A stretch of DNA of 46,409 nt, from NCBI GenBank assembly GCA_964632995.1, contig CAZWDL010000052.1, positions 1-46,409 of the forward strand. Direction: 5' to 3'. The notes beneath the pieces were generated by a model. It made no database searches and had not been told where the DNA came from. It saw only the letters and a list, made by a program, of their open reading frames with translations. The translations under genes were made by a program, and so were the position numbers. The stretch is from CAZWDL01 sp964632995. Its GTDB lineage: Bacteria > Bacteroidota > Bacteroidia > Chitinophagales > Saprospiraceae. Shown in pieces: positions 30,321-39,718 of this stretch (within the stretch, counting starts at the first letter, position 1; each line of letters opens with the position of its first letter).

Positions 30321-31811
30321 TTACATTGAAAGAATTCTAAATTCCGTGCGCCGGTTCTGTTCTCTGCCTGCATCCGTATCATTCGAATCCAGGGGCTGAG
30401 TTTCTCCGTATCCCGCTGCACGAAGACGGCTTTCACTGACACCCTTATTTCGCAGATAATCCTGAACGACCTGGGCGCGCTGTTCAGACAGCATCTGGTT
30501 AACTTCGTCTTCGCCCTGGCTGTCCGTATGTCCAGCCAGTTCAATCTGCATATTGGGATACTTATTGAGTGCCTCTACGAGAAAATCCAGCTCGTATTTG
30601 GAAACCGGTGTGAGATTAGCCGATCCGGCCTCAAAGTTAACGTGATCGAAAACAAAAATGTTTTCACCTTCGTCGGCGATCAGGCCTTCCAGTTTCTCAT
30701 TGAATTCCGTCTGGCGTTGTTTGATTTCAAAGTCAAACCACTCGTTGGTATAAGGATCGTTTTCCGTGCCCCGCACCGAGCTGAAATAATAAGGCTGCTG
30801 TTGATCCAGCCAAGCCTGGTATTCTTCCTCGGAGACGATGCGGACTACCCGCTTCATACTGTAATGGCCTTTTCCACATAGCTCGGCGCAGGCCAACTCG
30901 TAGTTGAAATCCTCCCAAAGCATCGGACTCTCCGGATCGGCAGGGTCAACCGGCACCTGGTATTCCGGATAATTTCTGAGTTCCTGACGGTACTCCTCGG
31001 TCGTTTTATTCGGTGTAAAAACGAAATAAGTGGGCATCCCCGGAACCGCGTCCATTTTTACACGGAAGTGCGGCAGATAGAAGTTGTGCAGGACATCCCT
31101 TGAGGTGATGCGCACCCGGACCTTTTTGCCGACCGGCAATACGATTTCCTGCGGCATCAGATCGTCCAGGTTCTTTTTATCCGTCCAGTCCTGACCCAGT
31201 TGGTTGACGCCGGTAATCATACGGAAATCCTTCTTCCCCAGCTTTCCGTCTTCACCGGGATAGCGCGGCTGCCAGGCAAACTGCCAGCCCGTCGCCTCGA
31301 TCTCGATGAATTCCTCATCCGGGTCTACGTCGGCCATCACCTCATTCCAGGCATCCAGACCGCTGATCACCAGAAAAGCCATCACCACCGCCGGAATGAC
31401 GGTCCAGACGATCTCCAGGCGATTGTCGTGCGGCATGAATACCGCTTTTTTACCCCGCTCGCCGCGATAGCGCCAGGCAAAATAGAAAAGCAGAATGTGC
31501 GTAATAAAAAAGACTATTCCCGTAAAGAACAGGGTCACCTTGAACATATTGTCGATGGCGCTCCCGTGTACCGAGGCCGGATCCTGTGGCCCGAAGCCCA
31601 GGAAATAGTTTTTGTAGTACAATCCCGAGGCAATTACGGCACCCAGAAACAGCACCATGAATACCAACAGGAGGTTGGCATGGCGGCTATTGGACAAGAA
31701 CTGCATGTCCTCTTCCCCACGGATCTTGGCAGCCAGTTCTGTCACCCTACCGATCTGTACGACGATAACTGCAATCAGAATAATGGTCAATATGGCAAAT
31801 AAGGCAGTCAT
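30321..31811 (-). CDS. coxB: Cytochrome c oxidase subunit II fused to a C-terminal OmpA peptidoglycan-binding domain
   Basis: 496 residues, against ~250-400 for most subunit II proteins. There are four hydrophobic helices (about 3-21, 46-66, 90-112, 134-150) where classical subunit II has two. The cupredoxin domain then carries all CuA ligands: H242 and C308-x-E310-x-C312-x3-H316-x2-M319 (CAELCGKGHYSM). After a linker (~330-383), residues ~385-494 are a complete OmpA_C domain: VNFEAGSANLTPVSKYELD, IELAGHTDSQGEDEVNQML, SEQRAQVVQDYLRNKGV, GYGETQPL and NRRTEFRI. These include the D430 and R445 that contact diaminopimelate in OmpA proteins. The fusion is in one uninterrupted frame. CuA accepts electrons from cytochrome c/ActE; the OmpA domain would face peptidoglycan (inference). 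Confidence 0.95.
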   Translation of the reverse strand: MTALFAILTIILIAVIVVQIGRVTELAAKIRGEEDMQFLSNSRHANLLLVFMVLFLGAVIASGLYYKNYFLGFGPQDPASVHGSAIDNMFKVTLFFTGIVFFITHILLFYFAWRYRGERGKKAVFMPHDNRLEIVWTVIPAVVMAFLVISGLDAWNEVMADVDPDEEFIEIEATGWQFAWQPRYPGEDGKLGKKDFRMITGVNQLGQDWTDKKNLDDLMPQEIVLPVGKKVRVRITSRDVLHNFYLPHFRVKMDAVPGMPTYFVFTPNKTTEEYRQELRNYPEYQVPVDPADPESPMLWEDFNYELACAELCGKGHYSMKRVVRIVSEEEYQAWLDQQQPYYFSSVRGTENDPYTNEWFDFEIKQRQTEFNEKLEGLIADEGENIFVFDHVNFEAGSANLTPVSKYELDFLVEALNKYPNMQIELAGHTDSQGEDEVNQMLSEQRAQVVQDYLRNKGVSESRLRAAGYGETQPLDSNDTDAGREQNRRTEFRILSM

Positions 31812-31847
31812 TGGCTATTTATCTTATTGTGTTTTTCAAATCCCTCG

Positions 31848-31855
31848 CAAATTTA
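31848..31855 (-). promoter_or_regulatory. Candidate -7 element upstream of coxB
   Basis: Minus strand TAAATTTG followed by C, 36 bases before the coxB ATG. The nearest TTTTTG is 23 bases upstream, a little too far, so it is a weak candidate internal promoter. Confidence 0.35.
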
Positions 31856-31909
31856 CATCCTATAAACAAGGCACTTTCCAAAAAGCTTTCGCTATGAGCT
31901 TATTTAGAA

Positions 31910-33226
31910 TTATTCTGAATAAGGTGGTTCTACGTGATGATTTAAACTTTCCTGCAGATACGGATCATGCTTCGGCAGCAGGGCTGCTTTTTCCATCCGG
32001 TTAAAAACCACGTACATGAAAAGAGCCAGAAAACCGAGCATAGTGCCGATTTCCAGTAAGCCGGGAAGCGTGAAGCCCGCGGCGAAATGTGAAGCGGCGT
32101 GAGCTGCTTCTTCCACCGGTCCGTGACCGACTTCGGCAGCGTGGTCGATCACTTCGGCGCCATGGCTGTGCGCCAGCGTCTCTTGCGTGGTCAGGTAAAC
32201 CCCGGGTTTGATCATTTGGAAGAAGTCCCACCAGTGACCGAAGAAGACGGCGATGGAGGTAAAGACCAGCGTACCGTACTTACGCTTGGTGTCATTGCGC
32301 ATCAGTACAAAAAAGGGCAGTACGAAATTGAGCAGCAGGTTGCCGTAGAACAGGACTCGATAATTGTCGAGCCGTTCGCGGTAGTAAATCGTTTCCTCAC
32401 CAATGTTACCGTACCAGATCAGCATGTACTGAGAGAACCAGAGATAGGTCCAGAAAATGCTGAAGGCAAACATATATTTGCCCAGGTCGTGCAGGTGATC
32501 GTGGGTGATATTTTCATAATACCCGCGACTTTTGAGAAAAACGATAGTCAGGATGGTCAGTGCCGTAGCCGCTACAAACCAGCTCGCAGTGGCGTACCAG
32601 GCAAACAGGGTGCTGTACCAGTGCGCATCGATAGACATTACCCACTGCCAGATGACCGCGGCGCTGGAAAATGCGGCAATCGGCAGAAAAGCCGCCGACC
32701 AGATTCGAATCTTACGGTGGAACTCGAAATCGGCCGTGCCCTGTTCATCCTCCTGCAGGGACAACTGACGGAGTTTCCAGGCGAAGAAAAACCAGATACC
32801 TACGATAATAATTGTTCCAAAGGTATACCAGCCTTTATTCAGGAAACGGCTCTTCGCTTCCAGCAGATGATCTGACAGCACGGCTTCTTCATCCGCCCAG
32901 TGGTAGAGGTGATGAAAATTGCCCCAAACACCGGCAATGATCAGCAACATGAGCACCAAACCGGGTAGCAAAAACAGGGAGTAGGCCTCCCAGATGCGCT
33001 TGACTACCGTGTACCATCCCGCGTAGGCAGTCGTAAAGGCTGCTATGACGAAAATAGAGATAAAAGCAATACCGGTGAAGAAAACCGTATTGTGTAAATA
33101 ATTCGACCAAAAGCGGGAGTGCAGCGGGTCATCGGTGAAGAAGGTGATGCCCAGGCACACCAGCCCCAGTATCATGAACCCGATCAGTCCAGTTTTCAGC
33201 TTCGAATTGAAAGTGAATTGGTCCAT
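31910..33226 (-). CDS. actF: Alternative complex III subunit ActF (quinol:cytochrome c oxidoreductase membrane subunit)
   Basis: 438 residues, about ten transmembrane helices. ActF-type segments include NTVFFTGIAFISIFVIAAF, AAVIWQWVMSIDAHWYSTLFAWY (in parts: AAVIWQWVMSID, AHWYSTLFAWY), WFSQYMLIWYGNIGEETIYY and FFGHWWDFFQMIKPGVY. The C-terminal region adds a His-rich periplasmic or cytosolic loop and one last helix. ActF is one of the two NrfD-related integral subunits of ACIII. It probably forms part of the transmembrane path but lacks the quinone site of ActC. Last of the six act genes; coxB follows 98 bases later on the same strand, joining ACIII to its oxidase. Confidence 0.93.
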   Translation of the reverse strand: MDQFTFNSKLKTGLIGFMILGLVCLGITFFTDDPLHSRFWSNYLHNTVFFTGIAFISIFVIAAFTTAYAGWYTVVKRIWEAYSLFLLPGLVLMLLIIAGVWGNFHHLYHWADEEAVLSDHLLEAKSRFLNKGWYTFGTIIIVGIWFFFAWKLRQLSLQEDEQGTADFEFHRKIRIWSAAFLPIAAFSSAAVIWQWVMSIDAHWYSTLFAWYATASWFVAATALTILTIVFLKSRGYYENITHDHLHDLGKYMFAFSIFWTYLWFSQYMLIWYGNIGEETIYYRERLDNYRVLFYGNLLLNFVLPFFVLMRNDTKRKYGTLVFTSIAVFFGHWWDFFQMIKPGVYLTTQETLAHSHGAEVIDHAAEVGHGPVEEAAHAASHFAAGFTLPGLLEIGTMLGFLALFMYVVFNRMEKAALLPKHDPYLQESLNHHVEPPYSE

Positions 33227-33259
33227 TGTCTATGGCTAATTTTCTGTTTGTTGCAATAA

Positions 33260-34174
33260 TTACTGACCGCCACTACTTCCGTGGCCTTCCTGTTCCTGAT
33301 CACTGCTGTGCGATCCGTTTCCTTCTCCGGAAGTATCGTCGGATTCCGGCGCCGGTGTTTGGAACATCTCGCTTTCAGCCAGTTTTTCCAGTTGACTTAC
33401 CGGCGTTCCGAAAGCCGGATTGAGCGTATTGACATTCTCATTGTATTCCAGGTCCCGGTCTTCAGCTTGTAGCGACCGGATATAATGGATAATCTGCCAG
33501 CGTTCCTCGTAGTTGACTTTATCTTTATAAGCCCCCATCAGGTTCCAGCCCTGCATGATGGCATGGTAGTAGCGCCCGTTAGAAGAATTCACGTAATCGT
33601 CGAGCAGCAGGTTTGCGGGAGCCGCCGGATAAGCGGCGTTGGTATTTTCTTCGCTAACCAGATAACCGACGCCGTTAGCAGCCGGGCCGTGACAGATACC
33701 GCAGAAAATATTGTAAAGCTCCTCTCCTTTTGCCAGTCCTGCCGCCGTTATCGGGAAAGGATTCTCGACGATATTCTCCATGGCCTGAGCACGTCCCTCC
33801 ATCGAGTTTTCGTAATAATAAGGAACTGCTCCATTCACGGGCACGGCGATCGTGTTGGGATCGGTCTGTCCGTTGAGCGTTGCCCGGGTTTTTTCTTCCT
33901 GATCGGTCATCTGGGCAAAGTACAGCCCCGCGTAACCGCGCGGCACCGTACCATCGACCGGCAGATGAGGATAGGAAAGTTCTCTGAGCGGCACCACACT
34001 GGCGCTGTCCCAGGTATTGAGACTGTAGGGCACATAACTATTGGCCTCATAGGCGACCGAGTGTGCCATGTCCGGCATGTATTCGCTACCGGGAAAATTG
34101 CCCTCCGCCGGTGCGCAGGAATGCAGCAATACAGTGGCGTACAGCGCTATGATTATATATTTTACATTTCTCAT
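33260..34174 (-). CDS. actE: Alternative complex III subunit ActE (monoheme cytochrome c lipoprotein)
   Basis: 304 residues. Lipoprotein signal ending LLHSC, lipidated C20. ActE motifs: EYMPDMAHSVAYEANSYVPY, then PVDGTVPRGYAG, and one c-type heme site C158-G-I-C161-H162 inside GEELYNIFCGICHGPAANG, with the axial Met expected in the IMQGWNLMGAYKD segment. The C-terminal tail (from ~280) is Ser/Gly/His-rich low complexity. ActE is the exit cytochrome of ACIII and hands electrons to the oxidase, directly in ACIII-aa3 supercomplexes as known from Flavobacterium. It starts 51 bases after the actD stop in the act operon. Confidence 0.94.
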   Translation of the reverse strand: MRNVKYIIIALYATVLLHSCAPAEGNFPGSEYMPDMAHSVAYEANSYVPYSLNTWDSASVVPLRELSYPHLPVDGTVPRGYAGLYFAQMTDQEEKTRATLNGQTDPNTIAVPVNGAVPYYYENSMEGRAQAMENIVENPFPITAAGLAKGEELYNIFCGICHGPAANGVGYLVSEENTNAAYPAAPANLLLDDYVNSSNGRYYHAIMQGWNLMGAYKDKVNYEERWQIIHYIRSLQAEDRDLEYNENVNTLNPAFGTPVSQLEKLAESEMFQTPAPESDDTSGEGNGSHSSDQEQEGHGSSGGQ

Positions 34175-34225
34175 TGTACTACTTTTGTATGATAATAGAT
34201 ACGGTGTAATACGGAAGCGGTGGGT

Positions 34226-34756
34226 TTACACGACTTTCATATGCACCTCGGAAGCTCCGGAACCACTCAAGAAGGACCTGAAATGGTCGACTTCTTCCGA
34301 ACTAGCTTTTCCGGCATCGAAAGCGATGCAGAACTTGTCGTCCGTTATCCTATCGTCCAGTGTCGGATTAGTGACGCCGGGCGCCAGACCGCAAACCGTA
34401 TAATAACTCACCACCATGCCGACCGCCGAAAAAAGAACGGTCAATTCGAAGGTAATGGGAATAAAAGCCGGTACCGACCAGTAGGGCTTTCCACCGAAAA
34501 TAACCGGCCAGTCGCGTACAAAAACCCAGGTCATCCCCAGAAAAGCCACCAGCGTTCCGATGGCGCCGTAGACGAAGCCGGATATGTGCAGGCGGCTTTC
34601 CGCCAGGCCCAGTACCGGATCCAGCCCGTGGACCGGAAACGGCGTGAACACGTTCATGATTTCCAGATGTGCCTTTTTGGCATTCTTAACGGCCTTCAGC
34701 AAAATCTCCTCATCGTCGTAGAGACCGTAGAGCACTTCCGTTGTTCCTTTCTCCAT
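34226..34756 (-). CDS. actD: Alternative complex III subunit ActD (DUF3341)
   Basis: 176 residues, two transmembrane helices (SGFVYGAIGTLVAFLGMTWVF and FELTVLFSAVGMVVSYYTV) between soluble ends. DUF3341 signatures: YGLYDDEEILLKAVKNAKKA, the FTPFPVHGLD segment and the C-terminal DDKFCIAFD. ActD is a structural membrane subunit of ACIII with no cofactor. It lies between actC and actE in the standard gene order, all on the minus strand. Confidence 0.95.
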   Translation of the reverse strand: MEKGTTEVLYGLYDDEEILLKAVKNAKKAHLEIMNVFTPFPVHGLDPVLGLAESRLHISGFVYGAIGTLVAFLGMTWVFVRDWPVIFGGKPYWSVPAFIPITFELTVLFSAVGMVVSYYTVCGLAPGVTNPTLDDRITDDKFCIAFDAGKASSEEVDHFRSFLSGSGASEVHMKVV

Positions 34757-34800
34757 GATTGTATATGCGTTGAGATTCTTTTCTTAAAAAAACTTTCCTT

Positions 34801-36213
34801 TTACTCGGCGGCTTTTTCCTTCTGAACGGCTGCCTGCTGATGTGCGTTCGGGCCGGTGTACTGGTCGCCCGAGCTTTTCAGGATACTCTTCACTTCCGCA
34901 ACGGCCACTACCGGCGCTACGCGGGTGAAGATCAGGTACAGGGTAAAGAACAAGCCCAGCGTACCCAGGAAGATTCCGATTTCGACCCAGGTTGGAACGT
35001 AGTAGCTCCAGCTGGAAGGCAGGTAGTCGCGGGCCAAGGTCGTTCCGATGATCACAAAGCGCTCGAACCACATACCGATATTAACGAAGATCGACATCAG
35101 GAAAGTGACGACAACACTGCGGCGCATCTTCTTGAACCAGAAGATTTGCGGCGACAGCACGTTACAGGACATCATGCCGATATAGGCCCAGTAGTATGGA
35201 CCGAAAACGCGGTTGTAGAAGGCGTACTGCTCGTAGATGTAACCGGAGTACCAGGCGACGAACAGCTCCGTCAGGTAAGCCGTACCCACAATCATGCCGG
35301 TGAGCAGGATGACCTTGTTCATACTTTCAATATGCTGCAGCGTGATATAGTCCTGCAGGTTGAGCACCTTTCGGGTAATGATCATGAGTGTCTGCACCAT
35401 GGCGAATCCGGAAAAGATAGCCCCTGCCACGAAGTAGGGCGGAAAGATGGTGGTGTGCCAGCCGGGAATCACCGAGGTCGCAAAGTCAAAGGATACAATG
35501 GTGTGTACGGAAAGTACCAGTGGAGTAGCCAGACCGGCGAGTACCAGTGACAAGCTTTCAAATCGCTGCCAGTGCTTGGCGGCGCCCGTCCATCCGAAGG
35601 AAAAGAAGTTGTAAATCTTCCGCCGCAATCCTTTGGAGCGGTCGCGTAAAGTTGCCAGATCCGGCACCAGCCCCGTATACCAGAAGAGCAGGGATACGGT
35701 GAAGTAGGTCGAGATGGCGAACACGTCCCACAGCAGCGGGGAGTTGAAGTTCGGCCACAGCGGCCCCCGCGTATTGGGATACGGAAAGATAAAGAAAGCC
35801 AGCCAGATGCGTCCCATGTGGATCAGCGGAAACTGCCCGGCGCAGATCACCGCGAAGATGGTCATGGCCTCTGCTGCCCGGTTTACCCCGGTGCGCCACT
35901 TCTGGCGGAAGAGCAGAAGGATGGCCGAGATCAGGGTGCCTGCGTGGCCGATACCGATCCACCAGACGAAGTTGGTAATGTCCCAACCCCAACCGATGGT
36001 GCGGTTCAGGTTCCAGGTGCCGATACCGTACCAGACTGTCCACAGCACTGTAAAGACGAACAGGCCGAGAAAGGCGACCGATATGATGAAGGCGATCACC
36101 CATGCCAAGTTAGGCGTCTTTTCCGTGGGCGAGCAGATATCCTCGGTAATATCGTGGTAGGATTTCCCACCGGTAATTAGCGGTTCTCTAATCGGAGATA
36201 CTACTGCACTCAT
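34801..36213 (-). CDS. actC: Alternative complex III subunit ActC (NrfD/PsrC-like quinol-binding membrane subunit)
   Basis: 470 residues from ATG 36213; an upstream in-frame start at 36270 only adds 19 unrelated residues. Ten helices of NrfD type. Recognisable parts: GWGWDITNFVWWIGIGHAGTLISA (as GWGWDITNFVWW, IGIGHAGTLISA), FPLIHMGRIW, VLSVHTIVSFDFA, GWHTTIFPPYFVAGAIFSG and ERFVIIGTTLARDYLPSSW. These match ActC, where quinol is oxidised near the periplasmic face beside the ActB iron-sulfur chain. The His of GIGHAG and of FPLIHMGR are the conserved residues of the quinol region. A 44-base spacer follows before actD. Confidence 0.96.
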   Translation of the reverse strand: MSAVVSPIREPLITGGKSYHDITEDICSPTEKTPNLAWVIAFIISVAFLGLFVFTVLWTVWYGIGTWNLNRTIGWGWDITNFVWWIGIGHAGTLISAILLLFRQKWRTGVNRAAEAMTIFAVICAGQFPLIHMGRIWLAFFIFPYPNTRGPLWPNFNSPLLWDVFAISTYFTVSLLFWYTGLVPDLATLRDRSKGLRRKIYNFFSFGWTGAAKHWQRFESLSLVLAGLATPLVLSVHTIVSFDFATSVIPGWHTTIFPPYFVAGAIFSGFAMVQTLMIITRKVLNLQDYITLQHIESMNKVILLTGMIVGTAYLTELFVAWYSGYIYEQYAFYNRVFGPYYWAYIGMMSCNVLSPQIFWFKKMRRSVVVTFLMSIFVNIGMWFERFVIIGTTLARDYLPSSWSYYVPTWVEIGIFLGTLGLFFTLYLIFTRVAPVVAVAEVKSILKSSGDQYTGPNAHQQAAVQKEKAAE

Positions 36214-36293
36214 TGTATAATATAAAGTTTGAGTTTTGAGCGAAAGCACGCGGAGCGCTTCGCTCGCCACTGTATTAATTCAGGTAATTCTAT

Positions 36294-39200
36294 TTAAGCA
36301 TCCAGTTCTTCGTCCCGGTTGTTGATCTTGGCTGAGTAGTTCACTGCTGTCTGCGTATTGATTTCTTCCAGCACCAGGTAATTCAGCGGATTGTCAATCA
36401 GCATCTCATTCAGCGGTCCGTCCTGGTTATTGAAGTCACCGAAGACGATGGCGCCGGTCGGGCAGGCTGTCTGGCAGGCCGTCTTGACGTCCTCGTCGCG
36501 CAGGCGGCGGCTTTCGCGCTTGGCGGTCAGCTTGCCTTCCTGCAAGCGCTGCACACAGAAGGTGCACTTTTCCATGACGCCGCGCGAGCGGACCGTCACG
36601 TCGGGGTTGAGCACCATACGGGTCAGGTTGTCGGCGCCAAAAGGCAGTTCTTCGTCGTTGACCGTATATTCGTTCGCCGGGAACATATCGGCGGTGGTAT
36701 AATCAAGCCAGTTAAAGCGACGCACCTTGTACGGGCAGTTGTTAGCGCAGTAGCGCGTGCCGATACAACGGTTGTAGATCATCTGGTTCAGGCCTTCTGA
36801 GCTGTGGTTGACGGCGTTGACCGGGCAAACGTTCTCACAGGGCGCGTTGTCACAGTGCTGACACATCATCGGCTGATAGACGACGTTCGGATTTTCGTAG
36901 TCGCCGTAGAAGTAGCGATCGATACGCAGCCAGGTCATTTCGTGGTGGCGAGCCACCTCGTCTTTCCCTACGATGGGAACATTGTTCTCCGCTACGCAAG
37001 CCACCTGACAGGCGCCGCAGCCGATGCAGGCGTTGAGGTCGACGTGCATGCCCCAGTGATGGCCCTGGCTGTAATACTTCTCTTTGTATTCTTCATAAGG
37101 ATAGAGGGTGGCGTCGTTCAGATGCGCAGCCTCCTCCCGGTGTTCTTCGATATGGTGAGCCAGGTCCTGCACCTCCTTGAGATTGGCCTTGAAGATGATC
37201 GATCTTTCCGTAATACCGCCCTGGTAACCCTCGGCGATAGCCATCGATGCTTTCTCATCTACATTGATGGTGTCCCCTGTTTCGGGATCTACACCTTTAA
37301 CCCCCATGGTATGGTGGTACTGTACGCATGCAAACATGCTGTCGGTGTCTACCTTTTCAGAAACACTGCTGACCGTGGCGTAGTACTGGGTATTGCCGTT
37401 TTCGTCGATCGATAGCCAGGGATAGACACTCACCCCAACCCGTTCACCAAGGGCACGGCCCATCTGGCCGGTATTTTCCCGGCCGTAGCCCAGGGCCAGC
37501 GACAAGGTGCCATGCATCTGACCGAACTGGCGTACACAGGTAGCCGGCTGTACGCGGCCAATAATGTCCACCTCTACTACATCGGCCTCTCCGCGGGCCT
37601 CGCGCTGATTCAGGCTCTTAAAGGAAGTGAAGTTGTTACCGCCGTCCCAGCCCACCGGAATAGCGAGGTAGTTGCCCCAGACACAGCGGTTGATCGGATC
37701 GGGCATTTCCTGCAGCCACGGGTTGTTGGCGTACTGGCCGCCGCCCATCTGTACCGACTCGGGGAAGGAGATTTCCAGTTCCGCGCCGGAGGGCTGTCGC
37801 ACCTGACGGGCGGCCTGCGCGACATCGCCGCCAAAGGCATACTCCGTCACTTCGGGCTGAGTCATTTCAAAAATTCCGTCGTGCAGGGTGCTGTCCCAGA
37901 AAGACCGGAAGGTCGCAAACTGGTTCTGCTGTGGGAAAATCGCACTTTCCCAGTGTGCTTTCAGGTATTCGAGATAAGGTTGTTCTGCTTCCTTATTGAG
38001 CTGATCGCTACCGGCCCAGCGCAGCAGGCTCTCTTCGCTCTGCCGCGTGCGGAACAAGGGAGTGATAGTGGGCTGAATAAGGCTGTAGTGGCCTTTCTTC
38101 GGCATCACGTCACCCCAGCTCTCCAGATAGTGATGGGTTGGCGTGACATAGTCACACAAGGCCAGCGTTTCGTTGGGATCGCCGGTAAAGGTAACCTTCA
38201 GTCCCACCTGTTCCATTCCGCTGCGGAATTCATCGGCGTTCGGGATGTCATAGGCCGGATTGGCGCCATCCATAATAAAGATAGCATCGACGCCGCCGTT
38301 ATTCATTTCGCGGATCAGGGCCTGCAGGTCCTGATCGTTGCCGCGGCGTTGCTGCGAGGCGTGCGTGAAGTCGAGCGTGCGGCCGTAGTTATCGAGCATG
38401 GCGTTGATGGCGTTGACCAGCACCTGCTCACCGACATTATTGGAGCCGCTGACGACCAGTGAATTACCTACATTATCAAGCAAATCACGGGCCATGCGCT
38501 GAATCTTCTCGGCTGCGGTGTCGGGAAGTGAAGGTCCGCTGACGCGCTGCCCGCCCCGCTCGGCGGCGATGGCATTATATAAGGCGACGATAGCGGCGCC
38601 TTGCTCGGAAGGCTTCACCAGGATGCGGTTGTCGGCGTTGGAGCCGGTGAGGCTCATGTGATTCTCCACTTGATAGTGGCGCGACATTTCCGCTTTGCTG
38701 ATGTCCTTGATCTTGCGATTCCTGATGTAGTCGGCGGCGTATTCCACCGGCGAGATCCAGGTGCCCAAAAAATCAGCATCAAAGCTGACAATCACCCGTG
38801 CTTTGTCAAAGTGGTAATCCGGAACGGCAAACTGGCCGAACGACTGCTCGTTGGCCTGGAGCAAAGCCGAGCTGGATACCGGATCGTACATCACGACCTG
38901 AGTATTGGGAAACTGCGCCGTAAAATCAGCAATCGCCTTATCCGTCGTCGGACTCATATTCGTATTACCGAGGATACGGATCTGGGCGTTGGAATTGAGT
39001 TGGCCCTCAATTTCCTCATCGATCTCATTCCAGCCCGGGCCCATGCCACGGCGTGGCTTGTCGATGCGGCCGTCGACGATGCGGAAAGGACCGGTGATGC
39101 GGCTGGTGTCGTAGAGGCTCAGCACGCTGGCCTGGGCCCGGGCGCTGGTACCACCCCGGGTCAGGCTCGACAGGCTGTTGCCTTCTACCTTGATCGGCCG

Positions 39201-39554
39201 GCCTTCGCGGGTTTTGACCAGTACCGGGCAGTAATCACCACCGCGTACAAAAGACGAGGCGTAGTAAGAGGCTACTCCGGGAACGATCTCATCGGGCTTG
39301 ACGACGTAGGGGATCGCCTTTTTCACCGGAATATCGCAGCTGGAGGCGATCGTGGCGGCGCCCAGACCGAAGCCGAGATACTTGAGGAAATCGCGTCGAT
39401 TGGAAGAAGTATCCAAAGCTTTGCCCTCCGTCAGCTGATCCGTAACGGGCAGTTCGGTGAACTCCCGGTTACTGATCTCCCGATAGGCAGGGTCATTGCT
39501 CAGTTGATCCGTTCCAATCCAAATGTCTTTCTGATTATTTTTCTTCTGCTCCAT
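36294..39554 (-). CDS. actB: Alternative complex III subunit ActB (Tat-targeted, molybdopterin-oxidoreductase-like, iron-sulfur protein)
   Basis: 1086 residues. A twin-arginine-type segment SSNRRDFLKYLGFGLGA (about 51-67) lies after a soluble head. The long middle part resembles the molybdopterin oxidoreductase fold but, as in all ActB proteins, it is expected to lack the cofactor. The last third is a ferredoxin-like module with CIGCGACQVACVAENNVP, CQHCDNAPCENVCPVNAV, CIGTRYCANNCPYKVRRFNW and CTFCVQRLQ...ACQTACPTGA, enough Cys for one 3Fe-4S and three 4Fe-4S clusters. It carries electrons from the ActC quinol site to the hemes of ActA. It is preceded by three tandem hairpin repeats in the actA-actB spacer. 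Confidence 0.97.
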   Translation of the reverse strand: MEQKKNNQKDIWIGTDQLSNDPAYREISNREFTELPVTDQLTEGKALDTSSNRRDFLKYLGFGLGAATIASSCDIPVKKAIPYVVKPDEIVPGVASYYASSFVRGGDYCPVLVKTREGRPIKVEGNSLSSLTRGGTSARAQASVLSLYDTSRITGPFRIVDGRIDKPRRGMGPGWNEIDEEIEGQLNSNAQIRILGNTNMSPTTDKAIADFTAQFPNTQVVMYDPVSSSALLQANEQSFGQFAVPDYHFDKARVIVSFDADFLGTWISPVEYAADYIRNRKIKDISKAEMSRHYQVENHMSLTGSNADNRILVKPSEQGAAIVALYNAIAAERGGQRVSGPSLPDTAAEKIQRMARDLLDNVGNSLVVSGSNNVGEQVLVNAINAMLDNYGRTLDFTHASQQRRGNDQDLQALIREMNNGGVDAIFIMDGANPAYDIPNADEFRSGMEQVGLKVTFTGDPNETLALCDYVTPTHHYLESWGDVMPKKGHYSLIQPTITPLFRTRQSEESLLRWAGSDQLNKEAEQPYLEYLKAHWESAIFPQQNQFATFRSFWDSTLHDGIFEMTQPEVTEYAFGGDVAQAARQVRQPSGAELEISFPESVQMGGGQYANNPWLQEMPDPINRCVWGNYLAIPVGWDGGNNFTSFKSLNQREARGEADVVEVDIIGRVQPATCVRQFGQMHGTLSLALGYGRENTGQMGRALGERVGVSVYPWLSIDENGNTQYYATVSSVSEKVDTDSMFACVQYHHTMGVKGVDPETGDTINVDEKASMAIAEGYQGGITERSIIFKANLKEVQDLAHHIEEHREEAAHLNDATLYPYEEYKEKYYSQGHHWGMHVDLNACIGCGACQVACVAENNVPIVGKDEVARHHEMTWLRIDRYFYGDYENPNVVYQPMMCQHCDNAPCENVCPVNAVNHSSEGLNQMIYNRCIGTRYCANNCPYKVRRFNWLDYTTADMFPANEYTVNDEELPFGADNLTRMVLNPDVTVRSRGVMEKCTFCVQRLQEGKLTAKRESRRLRDEDVKTACQTACPTGAIVFGDFNNQDGPLNEMLIDNPLNYLVLEEINTQTAVNYSAKINNRDEELDA

Positions 39555-39601
39555 TGTGTTTATAACTCAGAGAGATTTTGCAAATTTATTATTGTGTCCT
39601 G

Positions 39602-39709
39602 TTGACGAGGTGACTCCAAGTCACCCGGGACGCTCTATTGACGGGGTGACTCCAAGTCACCCGGGACGTTCTATTGACGGGGTGACTTTAAGTCACCCCG
39701 TCAATAGAC
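39602..39709. repeat. Three tandem 36-bp units with GGTGACT palindromes in the actA-actB spacer
   Basis: Units start at 39602, 39638 and 39674 with exact 36-base period (TTGACGRGGTGACTCCAAG in the first two). Each contains GGTGACT / AGTCACC; the third forms a perfect 18-bp stem (39671-39707) with a one-base loop. There are no varying spacers, so it is not a CRISPR. In the act mRNA they would form a row of hairpins between actA and actB. Confidence 0.9.
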
Positions 39710-39718
39710 AATAGAGCT

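Noticed and set aside
39602..39709. Possible CRISPR array
   Set aside because: Only three 36-bp units with no variable spacers, each itself palindromic, located inside an operon spacer; no cas genes.
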